This document shows positions 55,011 through 64,000 of a DNA stretch of 64,000 nt, piece after piece (the first letter of the stretch is position 1; every line of letters starts with the position of its first letter). Where the stretch lies: positions 1 to 64,000 of the forward strand of contig JANQLT010000039.1 in NCBI GenBank assembly GCA_028280455.1, in the 5' to 3' direction. A program made the translations under genes and the position numbers. The stretch comes from Kiloniellales bacterium (GTDB lineage Bacteria; Pseudomonadota; Alphaproteobacteria; Kiloniellales; JAKSDN01). A model generated the notes under the pieces. The model worked only from the letters and a program-made list of their open reading frames with translations, made no database searches and had not been told where the DNA came from.

Positions 55011-55730
55011 ATGACCGCCATTCGCAAATTCCTGTTCGACACCTCCTTCGACGTCTACCGGCCGGCCGCGCCGGTCGAGGTCGAAGAGGAGCCGGAGGTC
55101 CCCGAGCCCGAGGAGCCGAGCTTCAGCGAGGCCGAGCTCGACGCGGCCCGGCGCGAGGCCTTCGAGGCGGGCCAGAACGAGGGACGAAGCGAGGCGCTGC
55201 AGGGCATCGAGCAGGGCCTGGCCAGCAGCCTGCAGAGCGCGCAGCAACAGCTCGACGCGCTCTTCCAGCAACTGCAGGGCGACAAGGAGACCCGCCGCGC
55301 CGAGGCCATGGAGCTGGCGCTGGAAGCGCTCGGCTCGCTCTTCCCCTGCCTGCAGAAGAACTTCGGCTTCGCCGAGATCGAGACGGCCATCGCCGAGTCC
55401 CTGCGGCGGCTCGAAGCCGAGCCGCGGGTGGTGATCCGGGCGGCCGATGAAGTCATCGACCCGCTGCGCGAAAGACTCGACGACCTGGCCGCGGGCAGCG
55501 CCTTCGAGGGCAAGCTGGTGCTGGTGCCCGACGGCGCCCTGGATCAGGGCGCCGTGCGGATCGAGTGGGCGAGCGGCGGTGCCGAGCTCGACAGCGCGCA
55601 AGTCTGGCAGGAGCTCCAGACCCTGATCGACGAACGCGCTGCGGCGCTCAGACAGAGCCGGGGCGACGCGCCGGCAGGCGACAAAGGTCCAAGCCCTGAT
55701 CCAGCGGATCAGGCGCCGGCCGAGATCTAG
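55011..55730 (+). CDS. fliH: Export ATPase regulator FliH
   Basis: Stalk and negative regulator of the FliI ATPase. 239 residues: a short N-terminus (RKFLFDTSFDVYRPA), an acidic proline-rich part, a coiled coil with AFEAGQNEGRSEALQGIEQG and a C-terminal domain with LGSLFPCLQKNFGFAEIETA and LVPDGALDQGAVRIEWASGG. fliI and fliJ, its usual partners, are not in the window. Confidence 0.9.
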   Translation: MTAIRKFLFDTSFDVYRPAAPVEVEEEPEVPEPEEPSFSEAELDAARREAFEAGQNEGRSEALQGIEQGLASSLQSAQQQLDALFQQLQGDKETRRAEAMELALEALGSLFPCLQKNFGFAEIETAIAESLRRLEAEPRVVIRAADEVIDPLRERLDDLAAGSAFEGKLVLVPDGALDQGAVRIEWASGGAELDSAQVWQELQTLIDERAAALRQSRGDAPAGDKGPSPDPADQAPAEI

Positions 55731-55753
55731 CTCGAAAGGAAGGAATTGAGACC

Positions 55754-56107
55754 ATGGCGGACGGTGAAGGCTTGGACCTGACGGACCTCGACAACGACGG
55801 CGCACAGCCGGAGGACGCGGTCGACGCGGCGTCGCAAGAGGAAGAGAAGGTCCCGACGAATGCCAAGGAGCTGGAGGCGGTCTACGAGATCCCGGTCCAG
55901 GTCTCCGCGGTGCTCGGCAAGGCGAACATGCAGGTGAGCCAGCTCCTCAAGCTGGGCCGCGGCGCGGTGGTCGAGCTGGACCGAAAGGTCGGCGAAGCCA
56001 TCGACATCTACGTCAACAACCGGCTGGTCGCCCGCGGCGAGGTCGTCGTGGTCGAGGACCGGCTGGGCGTGACCATGACCGAGATCATCAAGATGGAGCG
56101 TTCCTGA
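55754..56107 (+). CDS. fliN: Flagellar switch protein FliN
   Basis: C-ring component and docking site for the export ATPase complex. 117 residues: an acidic N-terminal 35, then the SpoA-type domain VYEIPVQVSAVLGKANMQVS, QLLKLGRGAVVELDRKVGEA and VNNRLVARGEVVVVEDRLGV. Twenty-three bases after fliH. Confidence 0.97.
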   Translation: MADGEGLDLTDLDNDGAQPEDAVDAASQEEEKVPTNAKELEAVYEIPVQVSAVLGKANMQVSQLLKLGRGAVVELDRKVGEAIDIYVNNRLVARGEVVVVEDRLGVTMTEIIKMERS

Positions 56108-56160
56108 GGCCATGAGCCGGCGGCCCGGACTCGGCCCGCGCGAGAAGAGGCGAGACTACG

Positions 56161-57003
56161 ATGGCTGACGCCACGACCGACAACGTTCAGGCGGCGATCC
56201 CCAAGGAGCGGTTCCCCGCCGCCCCCGAGCCGACCTTCGACCTCTCGACCCTGACCGGTGTCCTGGGGGGCTTCATCCTGATCGCCGGCGCCGTCGCCAT
56301 CGGCGGCTCGATCGACCGCTTCCTCGACGTCCCCGCCCTGCTGATCGTGGTCGGCGGCACGACCTTCGTCACCGCCATCTCCTACGGCCTGTCGGACTTC
56401 CTCAAGGTGCCGGCCGTCTTCCTGCAGACCATGGTCTACAACGTCGACAAGCCGCAGGCGGCCGCACAGCGCGTCCTGGTGCTGGCCCTGGAGGCGCGGC
56501 AACACGGGCCGCTCGGGCTGGACCGCCATATCCGCCGGCTGCGCCACACGCCCTTCCTGCGCCTGGCCCTCTCCATGGTGGTCGACGGCCACGTCGAGCA
56601 ACACATCGAATCGACCCTGCGCAACGAGGCGGAGGCCAGCGCCGAGCGCGACTACCGCTCGACCGCGATCTTCCGGCGCGCCGGCGAAGTGGCGCCGGCG
56701 ATGGGCCTGATCGGCACCCTGATCGGCCTGGTCCAGATGCTCGGCCGGCTGGACGACCCCAGCGCGATCGGGCCGGCGATGGCCGTCGCGCTGCTGACCA
56801 CCTTCTACGGCGCCGTCATGGCCCACATGATCTTCCTGCCGCTCGCCCACAAGATCGAGCGAAACGCCCACCAGGAACAGCTGGTCAAGCGCATCTACGC
56901 CGCGGGGATGCTCTCGGTCGCGCGCCAGGAGAACCCCCGGCATCTCGAGACAACGCTCAACGCCATGCTCGCCCCGAGCGAGCGCCTCAGAATCTACGGT
57001 TGA
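56161..57003 (+). CDS. motA: Stator A subunit MotA/PomA
   Basis: Inner-membrane stator component that couples ion flow to torque. 280 residues, four membrane segments (two near the N-terminus with GGFILIAGAVAIGGS, and two with PAMGLIGTLIGLVQML and MAVALLTTFYGAVMAHM). The short-loop form resembles PomA and sodium-type stators more than enteric MotA, but ion choice cannot be read here. It is unusual in having no motB next to it; the candidates are at 14886 and 15611. Its end overlaps a possible early start of flbD. Confidence 0.95.
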   Translation: MADATTDNVQAAIPKERFPAAPEPTFDLSTLTGVLGGFILIAGAVAIGGSIDRFLDVPALLIVVGGTTFVTAISYGLSDFLKVPAVFLQTMVYNVDKPQAAAQRVLVLALEARQHGPLGLDRHIRRLRHTPFLRLALSMVVDGHVEQHIESTLRNEAEASAERDYRSTAIFRRAGEVAPAMGLIGTLIGLVQMLGRLDDPSAIGPAMAVALLTTFYGAVMAHMIFLPLAHKIERNAHQEQLVKRIYAAGMLSVARQENPRHLETTLNAMLAPSERLRIYG

Positions 57004-57029
57004 TCGCCAGGACGGAAAGGTCAGGTCAC

Positions 57030-58418
57030 ATGCGCCTTCTCATCGTCGGAACCTTGGACGGCCATATCGCCTCGGCGGGCAAGATCGCCCTGGAGCGCGG
57101 CGCCAAGATCGCCCATGTCGACGACATCACCGCCGCGATGAAGGCTCTGCGGGCCGGCCAGGGCGCCGACCTGCTGATGGTCGACGTGATGCTCGACATC
57201 AAGCAGCTCATCGAGGGCCTCGAGGCCGAGCGCATCTTCGTCCCGGTGGTGGCCTGCGGCATCGGCACCGAGACGGAGCAGGCGGTCCGGGCGATCCGCG
57301 CCGGCGCCAAGGAGTTCGTGCCCCTGCCCCCCGATGCCGAGCTGATCGCCGCGGTGCTGGCGGCCGTGGCCGAGGAGACGACCCACTTCATCACCCGCGA
57401 CCCGGCCATGGGCAAGGTGCTGCGCCTGGCCGAGCAGATCGCCCCGGCCGACGCCTCCGTGCTGATCACCGGCGAGTCGGGCACCGGCAAGGAAGTCATG
57501 GCGCGCTACATCCACAGCAAGTCTCGCCGGGCCTCCGCCACCTTCGTCTCGGTGAACTGCGCGGCGATCCCCGACAACCTTCTCGAGTCCGAGCTGTTCG
57601 GCCACGAGAAGGGCGCCTTCACGGGCGCCGTCGCCCGGCGCATCGGCAAGTTCGAGGAGGCCAACGGCGGGACCCTGCTGCTGGACGAGATCTCCGAGAT
57701 GGATCCGCGCCTGCAGGCCAAGCTGCTGCGCGCCATCCAGGAGCGGGAGATCGACCGGGTCGGCGGCACCCAGCCGATCAAGGTCGACATCCGCCTGATC
57801 GCCACCTCCAACCGCGACCTCGAGGAGGCGGTCCGCAAGGGCAGCTTCCGCGAGGACCTGTTCTTCCGCCTCAACGTGGTGACCGTCGCCCTGCCGCCCC
57901 TACGCGAGCGGGTCGGCGACGTCGAGGTGCTGGCCAAGCACTTCGCGGCCAAGTACGCCGCCGCCAACGGCATGGCCACGCCCGGGCTGGCGCCCGAGGC
58001 GCTGGAAGAGCTGCGCAGCCACCATTGGCGGGGCAACGTCCGCGAGCTCGAGAACACCATGCACCGGGCGATCCTGCTCGCCACCGAGGACCGCATCGGG
58101 CCGCAGGCCATTCAGCTAACCGGCGCCAAGCTGGCACCGGAGCCGGCCGACGCCGAGGCGAGCTTGGGCCAAGGTCACGCCGCGACGGCCGACGCCGAGG
58201 CCGGCCCGGGCGGCACCCGCGAGCTGGTCGGCCGCACCGTCGCCGACGTCGAGCGCGACCTGATCATCGACACCCTGAGCCACTGCCTGGGCAACCGGAC
58301 GCACGCCGCCAACATCCTCGGCATCTCGATCCGCACCCTGCGCAACAAGCTCAAGCTCTACAGCCAGGAGGGCGTCTCGGTGCCCGCGCCCGGCGAGCCG
58401 GAGCGGGTCCATATCTGA
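57030..58418 (+). CDS. flbD: Sigma-54 activator FlbD
   Basis: Enhancer-binding protein that switches on class III/IV flagellar genes and represses fliF in Caulobacter. 462 residues from the ATG at 57030; a TTG at 57000 would add ten residues but the ATG gives the usual N-terminus. The N-terminal receiver-like domain starts [11 protein letters not shown], without the acidic pair of phosphorylated receivers. The AAA+ domain has Walker A GESGTGKE (about residues 148-155), the sigma-54 contact GAFTGA at 195-200 and Walker [11 protein letters not shown]. The C-terminal HTH reads [20 protein letters not shown]. Its partner fliX is at 25460. Confidence 0.96.
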   Translation: MRLLIVGTLDGHIASAGKIALERGAKIAHVDDITAAMKALRAGQGADLLMVDVMLDIKQLIEGLEAERIFVPVVACGIGTETEQAVRAIRAGAKEFVPLPPDAELIAAVLAAVAEETTHFITRDPAMGKVLRLAEQIAPADASVLITGESGTGKEVMARYIHSKSRRASATFVSVNCAAIPDNLLESELFGHEKGAFTGAVARRIGKFEEANGGTLLLDEISEMDPRLQAKLLRAIQEREIDRVGGTQPIKVDIRLIATSNRDLEEAVRKGSFREDLFFRLNVVTVALPPLRERVGDVEVLAKHFAAKYAAANGMATPGLAPEALEELRSHHWRGNVRELENTMHRAILLATEDRIGPQAIQLTGAKLAPEPADAEASLGQGHAATADAEAGPGGTRELVGRTVADVERDLIIDTLSHCLGNRTHAANILGISIRTLRNKLKLYSQEGVSVPAPGEPERVHI

Positions 58419-58453
58419 GCGCCGGCGCCTAGGGCTCCGACAGAGACGCGCCG

Positions 58454-60580
58454 ATGTCTGACATCGCGACACGAGAGGAGAGCGCGGCGGCGCCCGCGGC
58501 CGCGGGGCCGGGCGCCGCCAGCCGCCTGATCGACGCCGTCAAGCGCGGCGACATCGCGCTGGCGCTCGGCGTGGTCTGCATCCTGGCGGTGCTGATCCTG
58601 CCGATGCCGAGCTGGATGCTCGACTTCTCGCTGGCCATGTCGATGACGCTCTCGGTCCTGATCCTGATGACCGTGCTGTTCATCAACCGGGCGCTCGACT
58701 TCAGCTCCTTCCCGACCATCCTGCTGATCGCCACCATGCTGCGCCTGGCGCTCAACCTGGCCTCGACGCGGCTGATCCTGGCGCAGGGGCACGAGGGCAC
58801 CGACGCCGCCGGCCAGGTCATCCAGGCCTTCGGCAACTTCGTGATGGGCGGCAACTTCGTCATCGGCATCATTGTCTTCGGCATCCTGGTGATCGTGAAC
58901 TTCATCGTCATCACCAAGGGCTCCGGGCGCATCGCCGAGGTCTCGGCGCGCTTCAGCCTGGATGCCATGCCCGGCAAGCAGATGGCGATCGACGCCGACC
59001 TCTCGGCCGGCCTGATCAACGAGAACGAGGCCCGCGAGCGGCGCCGGACCCTGGAGGACGAGAGCAACTTCTACGGCGCCATGGACGGCGCCGCGAAGTT
59101 CGTGCGCGGCGACGCCATCGCCGGCCTGCTGATCACCCTGATCAACATCATCGGCGGCATCATCGTCGGCGTCGTGCAGAACGACATGAGCTTCGGCGAC
59201 GCGGCCCATAGTTACACCCTGCTGACCGTCGGCGACGGCCTGGTCACCCAGATCCCGGCCATCGTGGTCTCGACGGCCGCCGGCCTGCTGGTCTCCAAGT
59301 CGGCGGCCATCGGCTCGGCCGACAAGGCGCTGTTCGGCCAGCTCGGCGGCTATCCGCGGGCGATCGGCCTCTCGGCGGTGCTGATGTTCGCCCTCGCCCT
59401 GGTGCCCGGCGTGCCCATGCTGCCCTTCATGACCCTGGCCGGCGTCGCCGGCGGCCTGGCCTGGGCCAGCAGCCGCAAGCAGGTCGCCGTGGAGCGGGCC
59501 GAGATCGAGGCCCAGACGCTGGCCGAGGAGCCGCCGCCGGTCGCCGAGGAGCCGATCGCCAACGTCCTGCAGATCGACCACGTGCGCCTCGAGCTGGGCT
59601 ACGGACTGCTGAGCCTGATCAACAACCAGAGTGGCCACCGGGTCACCGACCAGATCAAGGCGCTGCGCCGGCAGCTCGCCCAGGAGGCCGGCTTCGTGCT
59701 GCCCTCGGTGCGCATCCAGGACAACCTGCAGCTCCCGCCGAACAGCTACTTCGTGCGGATCAAGGAGATCGAGGCCGGGCGCGGCGAACTGCGCCCGAAC
59801 ATGCTGCTGGTGATGGATCCGCGCGGCGACAAGATCAGCCTGCCGGGCGAGGAGACGATCGAGCCGACCTTCGGCCTGCCGGCCATGTGGGTCGACGAAA
59901 GCCAGCGCGAGGAGTCGCTGTTCCGCGGCTATACGGTGGTCGATCCGCCGACGGTGATCGCCACGCACCTGACCGAGATCATCAAGGACAACATGGCCGA
60001 GCTGCTGTCCTACGCCGAGACGCAGAAGCTGCTCGACGACCTGGACAAGGACCAGCAGAAGCTGGTCGCCGACCTGGTGCCCAACCAGATCTCGGTCGGC
60101 GGCGTGCAGCGCTGCCTGCAGAGCCTGCTCGCCGAGCGGATCTCGATCCGCGACCTGCCGACCATCCTGGAGGGCATTTCGGAGGCCTGCGGCTATACCC
60201 GCAACATCACCACCATCACCGAGCACGTCCGCAGCCGCCTGGGCCGGCAGATCTCCAACGCGCACACCAACGACCAGGGCTATCTGCCGCTGATCACGCT
60301 CTCGCCCGAATGGGAAGAAGCCTTCGCCGAGTCGCTGCACGGCGAAGGCGAGGAGCGGCAGCTCGCCATGGCGCCCTCGAAGATCCAGGACTTCATCGTC
60401 AAGATCCGCGAGACCTTCGACCGCCACGCCATGATGGGGGAAGCCCCGGTCTTGTTGACCAGCCCCGGCATACGGCCCTATGTGCGCTCGATCGTCGAGC
60501 GCTGCCGGCCCTCGACGGCCGTGCTGTCGCAGAACGAAATCCACGCCAAGGCTAGAATCAGAACCCTCGGACAGATTTGA
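58454..60580 (+). CDS. flhA: Export gate protein FlhA
   Basis: Nonameric export-gate protein with a large cytoplasmic ring that docks chaperone-substrate complexes. 708 residues: N-terminal membrane half (about residues 25-330) with the diagnostic cytoplasmic loop SLDAMPGKQMAIDADLSAGL, and a soluble C-terminal domain with QDNLQLPPNSYFVRIKEIEA and VGGVQRCLQSLLAERISIRD. Thirty-five bases after flbD. Confidence 0.98.
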   Translation: MSDIATREESAAAPAAAGPGAASRLIDAVKRGDIALALGVVCILAVLILPMPSWMLDFSLAMSMTLSVLILMTVLFINRALDFSSFPTILLIATMLRLALNLASTRLILAQGHEGTDAAGQVIQAFGNFVMGGNFVIGIIVFGILVIVNFIVITKGSGRIAEVSARFSLDAMPGKQMAIDADLSAGLINENEARERRRTLEDESNFYGAMDGAAKFVRGDAIAGLLITLINIIGGIIVGVVQNDMSFGDAAHSYTLLTVGDGLVTQIPAIVVSTAAGLLVSKSAAIGSADKALFGQLGGYPRAIGLSAVLMFALALVPGVPMLPFMTLAGVAGGLAWASSRKQVAVERAEIEAQTLAEEPPPVAEEPIANVLQIDHVRLELGYGLLSLINNQSGHRVTDQIKALRRQLAQEAGFVLPSVRIQDNLQLPPNSYFVRIKEIEAGRGELRPNMLLVMDPRGDKISLPGEETIEPTFGLPAMWVDESQREESLFRGYTVVDPPTVIATHLTEIIKDNMAELLSYAETQKLLDDLDKDQQKLVADLVPNQISVGGVQRCLQSLLAERISIRDLPTILEGISEACGYTRNITTITEHVRSRLGRQISNAHTNDQGYLPLITLSPEWEEAFAESLHGEGEERQLAMAPSKIQDFIVKIRETFDRHAMMGEAPVLLTSPGIRPYVRSIVERCRPSTAVLSQNEIHAKARIRTLGQI

Positions 60581-60609
60581 GTTAACCAGGGAGCGACGTT
60601 GAAACCGCG

Positions 60610-61587
60610 ATGAAGCTGAAAACCTTCACAGCCAGTTCCATGCCCGAGGCGATGCAGCAGCTCCGCGAGCTGCTCGGGCCCGATGCGGTGATCCTCTCGA
60701 CCAGTACCGAAAAAGGCAGCGGCCTGGTCTCGATCACCGCGGCGATCGAAGACGAGCCGCCGGTCACGCCCAACAAGGCCGCGGCGGTCGACGACCTGCG
60801 CCATGCCGACCGGATCCGCGCGGCCCTGCGCTTTCACCGCGCCCCGGACGACCTGATCGAGCGGCTGATCGGGCGCACCGCCGGGCTCGGCGATGTCTCG
60901 GCCAGCAAGGCGCTGGCCGGCGCGCTCGGCGCCGAGCTGGCCTTCGCGCCGCCGAACCTGAAGCGCGGCGCCCGGCCGCTGCTCCTGGCCGGGCCGCCCG
61001 GCGCCGGCAAGAGCGCCACCGTGGCCAAGCTCTGCGCCAGGGCGCGGCTGGCCGGCCTCGACGTCGCCGTGATCACGGCCGATACCGGCAAGGCCGGCGG
61101 CCAGGAGCAGATGGCGACCTTCGCGCGCGCGCTCGAGGTGCCGCTTCATCTGGCACAGGAGCTGCCGGCCCTGGCGGAGGCGCTCGAGGCGGTGACCGCG
61201 GACCTGGTCTTCATCGACACCCCGGGTCTCGATCCCTTCGACTCCTCGGCGGTCGCCCTGCTCGCCGACTCCGCCCGGGACGCCGAGGCCGACTGCATCC
61301 TGGCCCTGCCGGCCGGCCTGGACGCCTCGGAGTCGGCCGAGACCGCGCTGGTCTTCAAGGAGGCCGGCGCGACCGGCATGTTCGTCACCAAGATCGACGT
61401 GACCCGGCGCCTTGGCGGCATCATCAGCGCCGGCAAGATCAGCGGCCTCGCCCTGCTCGGCGCCGGCGTGGCACCGACCATCGCCGACGGGCTGGCACCG
61501 CTCGGCCCCATCGCCCTCGCCCGCCTGCTCTTGCCGGACAGCGCATCGATGGCCTCACCCACGCTCGCCATGGGGACCCAGTCATGA
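60610..61587 (+). CDS. flhF: Flagellar SRP-like GTPase FlhF
   Basis: SRP-family GTPase that sets the place and number of flagella, usually at the pole. 325 residues, short for FlhF (350-450), because of a brief linker after the N-terminal KLKTFTASSMPEAMQQLREL. G1 GPPGAGKSATVAKLCARA, G2/G3 TADTGKAGGQEQ and VFIDTPGLDPFD, G4 FVTKIDVTRRLGGI. The stop overlaps the flhG ATG (ATGA), so the pair is coupled. Confidence 0.94.
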   Translation: MKLKTFTASSMPEAMQQLRELLGPDAVILSTSTEKGSGLVSITAAIEDEPPVTPNKAAAVDDLRHADRIRAALRFHRAPDDLIERLIGRTAGLGDVSASKALAGALGAELAFAPPNLKRGARPLLLAGPPGAGKSATVAKLCARARLAGLDVAVITADTGKAGGQEQMATFARALEVPLHLAQELPALAEALEAVTADLVFIDTPGLDPFDSSAVALLADSARDAEADCILALPAGLDASESAETALVFKEAGATGMFVTKIDVTRRLGGIISAGKISGLALLGAGVAPTIADGLAPLGPIALARLLLPDSASMASPTLAMGTQS

Positions 61588-62381
61588 CCCAGCCCGCCGT
61601 TCTCTACGCCCCGACCGCCGCCGTCCGGACCCATCCCAAGCTGATCGCCATCGCCTCGGGCAAGGGCGGCGTCGGCAAGACCTGGCTGGCCATCAGCCTG
61701 TCCCATGCGCTGACCGAGATCGGCCTCTCGACCCTGCTGTTCGACGGCGATCTCGGCCTGGCCAATGTCGACGTGCAGCTCGGGCTGGTGCCGGAGCGCG
61801 ATCTCAGCGCCGTCCTGCGCGGCGAGTGCAGCCTGGCGGCGGCGCGCAGCCGCCATCCCGATGCCGGCTTCGACGTCATCGCCGGCCGCTCGGGCGCCGG
61901 CGGCCTGGCCGGCCTGGCGGCCGAGAAGCTCGCCGACCTGACCGACTCGCTGTTCCGCCTGGCCGGCGACTACGACCGGGTGATCCTCGACCTGGCCGCC
62001 GGCGTCGAGCGGCCGGTGCGCTTCCTCGCCGCGCAGTCCGGGCTGTGCATCGTCGTGGTCACGGACGAGCCGACGTCGCTGACCGACGCCTACGCCTTCA
62101 TCAAGCTGCTGGTCATGCGCACGCCCCAGGCGCTGCCCAAGATCGTGGTCAACCAGGCCGGCAGCGTCAGCGAAGGCGAGAAGACCTACCAGGCCCTCGC
62201 CAAGGCCTGCGAGAGCTTCCTCGGCCTGCGCCCGGCCCTGCTCGGCATCGTGCCGCGCGACGGCAAGGTCAAGGCGGCGATCCGCAAGCAGACGCCGCTG
62301 CTGACGCGCCACCCGGACTCCGCCGCCGCCGAGTCCCTGCGCCGCCTGGCCCGCGACATCGCCGAAGCGCCGCCCGGCTGA
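61584..62381 (+). CDS. flhG: MinD-like ATPase FlhG (FleN)
   Basis: Partner of FlhF that limits flagellar number. 265 residues: deviant Walker A IASGKGGVGKTWLAISLS, then LLFDGDLGLANVDVQLG, LILDLAAGVERPVRFL-type region and IVVVTDEPTSLTDAYAFIKL. ATPase of the ParA/MinD type. The usual C-terminal amphipathic membrane helix is not obvious. Presence of flhF-flhG points to a polar or otherwise numerically controlled flagellum. Confidence 0.94.
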   Translation: MTQPAVLYAPTAAVRTHPKLIAIASGKGGVGKTWLAISLSHALTEIGLSTLLFDGDLGLANVDVQLGLVPERDLSAVLRGECSLAAARSRHPDAGFDVIAGRSGAGGLAGLAAEKLADLTDSLFRLAGDYDRVILDLAAGVERPVRFLAAQSGLCIVVVTDEPTSLTDAYAFIKLLVMRTPQALPKIVVNQAGSVSEGEKTYQALAKACESFLGLRPALLGIVPRDGKVKAAIRKQTPLLTRHPDSAAAESLRRLARDIAEAPPG

Positions 62382-62393
62382 CGTCGTGATGCC

Positions 62394-64000
62394 ATGAGCG
62401 AGGTCACTCTCCCGACCAGGCCCGCCGCCCCGCCGACCCACCAGGCGGCCGGCTCGAGCGCGCCGGGCACGGTGAGCGACCCGCCGACCGCCGCCCTGCG
62501 GCTGGGGCCGGGCAGCCTGCTGCACGGCGTCGTCTCCGGCCAGAACCGGCAGGGCCAGCTCCTGGTGCAGACCAACGCCGGCCTGCTCGCCGTCGCCACC
62601 AAGCTCGCCCTGCCGCCGGGCCGCGAGGTCTCCCTGCAGATCCGCAGCGCCGGCTCGCAACTGCACATCACGATCCTGCCGCTGGAGTCCGCGCCGCCGG
62701 CCTCCCCGCCGGCCGGCGGCCGGCCGGCGCCCAGCCCGCTGCCGAGCGCGCTACCCGCCCCGGGCGGCGGCGGCGCCCTCGGCGACCCGGCGGTGATCCG
62801 CGAGCCGCCGCCCGCCGCCGCGCGCCTGCCGGCGGGCAGCCTGCTGGCGGCCTCCGTCATCGACCGCGACCCCGACGGCGGCTTCATCCTGCGCAGCGAG
62901 ATCGGTCAGCTCCGGGTCAGCACCAACGCGGCCCTGGTCCGCGGCGACCAGCTCTCGCTCCAGGTCAGGAGCCTGCAACCGGACCTGCAGGTCACCCTGC
63001 TGCCGCGCCAAGCCGGGGCCGACGCGCTCGGCCAGCGCGCCGGGCCAGCGGGCGGCCTGCTCGCGAGCGGACAGGGCGCGGCCGGCGGCGCCGGCACGCC
63101 GACGCCGGCCCTCGGCCACGCCACCCCGACCGTCGACGTGCTCGCCGTCGGTCGGCCGATCCAAGCGCTGGTTCTCTCGGCCGGCACGCAAGCCGGCGCG
63201 ACGGCCGGCCAAAGCCCGACCGGCGCTGCCGGCGCTCTACTCGGCGCGGCAAAGCTCGGCAGCGGCGCGGCACCGACGGCGGCTGCCGGTCCGACAGCGT
63301 CGCTCAATCCCGGGACGACTCTCGAGGTCCGCATTCAACAGGTCACGCCGCCCGGACAGGCGACCGTGGCGACGGCCCAGGCGGGTCCCACGCTCGGCGC
63401 CTCGCCGACCCAGCCACAGCAGTCCCTGCTCACCCACCTGGCCGGCCTGGCGCCGGCGCGCTTGGCCGCCGCCCTGGACATCGCCGCCGTCGGCCGCAGC
63501 CCGGCGACGCAGCCGGTGCTGCAGGGCCGGGTCATCGGCAGCGCGGCGGGCGGTCAGCCGATTCTCGAAACGCCGCGCGGCACCCTGCAGCTCGCCGTCG
63601 AGACGGCGCTGCCGAAAGGCACGCGGCTGCTGCTGACCCTACCGGACGGCATGCCGCAGCCCGGCGCCGAGACGCGGGCCGCCGGCGGCAGCCCGGCCAT
63701 CGAGGCCCTGGCGCGCCAGTGGCCGGCGCTCGAAGCGCTGTTGCCGCTGCTGGAGGACACGGAGCTGAGCGCGCCGACGAGTCAGAGCGCGACCCAGCCG
63801 AGCGGGACCTCGGTGCCCCAGCCCGGCCCGAAGCTGGCCTCGAGCCTGCTGTTCTTCCTCAACGCGCTGACCGGCGGCGATCCCGGCGCCTGGCTCGACG
63901 GCTTCGGTCACGGCCGCCTGACGGCGCGGCTGGAAGCGCTCGGCCACCAGGGGCTGCTCGCCCGGCTGCGCGGCGACCTGGGCCGCATGGCCGCGCAGGC
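62394..64000 (+). CDS. FliK-like low-complexity protein, C-terminus beyond right edge
   Basis: At least 535 residues with no stop before the window end. From the ATG at 62394 the frame reads MSEVTLPTRPAAPP, then at least three degenerate units of the form LxxGSLLxGxV...G..LLVQT...L..G..LSLQV (LGPGSLLHGVVSGQNRQGQL; LPAGSLLAASVIDRDPDGGF; ATQPVLQGRVIGSAAGGQPI), separated by Ala/Gly/Pro/Gln-rich linkers. Such repeats are typical of the N-terminal parts of FliK-like hook-length proteins. Twelve bases after flhG. It would be a second FliK-type gene in addition to fliK at 46919; the C-terminal domain needed to prove this is outside the window. Confidence 0.65.
   Translation, partial: MSEVTLPTRPAAPPTHQAAGSSAPGTVSDPPTAALRLGPGSLLHGVVSGQNRQGQLLVQTNAGLLAVATKLALPPGREVSLQIRSAGSQLHITILPLESAPPASPPAGGRPAPSPLPSALPAPGGGGALGDPAVIREPPPAAARLPAGSLLAASVIDRDPDGGFILRSEIGQLRVSTNAALVRGDQLSLQVRSLQPDLQVTLLPRQAGADALGQRAGPAGGLLASGQGAAGGAGTPTPALGHATPTVDVLAVGRPIQALVLSAGTQAGATAGQSPTGAAGALLGAAKLGSGAAPTAAAGPTASLNPGTTLEVRIQQVTPPGQATVATAQAGPTLGASPTQPQQSLLTHLAGLAPARLAAALDIAAVGRSPATQPVLQGRVIGSAAGGQPILETPRGTLQLAVETALPKGTRLLLTLPDGMPQPGAETRAAGGSPAIEALARQWPALEALLPLLEDTELSAPTSQSATQPSGTSVPQPGPKLASSLLFFLNALTGGDPGAWLDGFGHGRLTARLEALGHQGLLARLRGDLGRMAAQ

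Noticed and set aside
52190-55042. Minus-strand open frame (950 codons) opposite fliF and fliG
   Set aside because: Antisense shadow of two well-identified flagellar genes. The same holds for the long frames opposite flagellin 2, fliK, flgE and flhA.

Overview
The window is a G+C-rich stretch of an alphaproteobacterial chromosome, almost wholly occupied by a large flagellar island. The lineage call rests on the proteins: CckA, FlbD, FliX and SciP belong to the Caulobacter-type control circuit, the DksA is the short alphaproteobacterial form with a degraded zinc finger, and recA lies beside alaS. Caulobacter-type regulation together with FliW, FlaG, FliS and MotE suggests a Rhodospirillales-like organism, but the order cannot be fixed from sequence reading alone. 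I saw no IS element, prophage, CRISPR array, tRNA or rRNA.

Layout. 1-2274: start of alaS and all of recA (minus strand). 2417-8554: minus-strand operon flgB-flgC-fliE-fliQ-fliR-flhB-cckA. 8727-11042: plus-strand csrA, an flhB C-terminal-domain homologue, a small unknown, fliO and fliP. 11071-20584: minus-strand run fliL-fliM-pflI-like-motE, then cheY-cheZ-two MotB/OmpA-like proteins and a 1272-residue secreted TPR protein. 20933-24256: flgF-flgG-flgA-flgH, closed by a strong terminator and followed by a decayed toxin-antitoxin-like remnant. 24902-25876: dksA and fliX (minus). 26134-31641: flgI-flgJ-flgN-like-flgK-flgL. 31707-36921: fliW and two tandem TPR-methyltransferase genes. 37202-43660: flagellin 1, flaG, fliD, fliS. 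44027-51491: flagellin 2, second fliS-like, fliK, flgD, flgE. 51682-62381: sciP, then fliF-fliG-fliH-fliN-motA-flbD-flhA-flhF-flhG, followed by a FliK-like gene cut by the right edge.

Control. Four layers can be read. CtrA-type boxes (TTAA-N7-TTAA or near) precede fliX, fliF, sciP, cheY and the flgB/csrA divergent region. Sigma-54 promoters (TGGCACG-N4-TTGC type) precede flgF, flgI, fliW, flagellin 1, flagellin 2 and probably flaG; the sigma-54 activator FlbD and its partner FliX are both encoded here. A dyad GGCA-N5-TGCC recurs upstream of flgF, flgI, both flagellins and, next to the CtrA box, upstream of fliF; I infer that it is the FlbD operator. Finally CsrA and FliW are both present, suggesting a post-transcriptional flagellin checkpoint of the kind described in Bacillus, in an organism whose window shows no flaF or flbT.

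The least understood parts are the tandem TPR-methyltransferases beside the flagellin genes, the secreted TPR protein with its two MotB-like partners and MotE, the very long internally duplicated flagellins, and a 999-residue FliD with tandem repeats.
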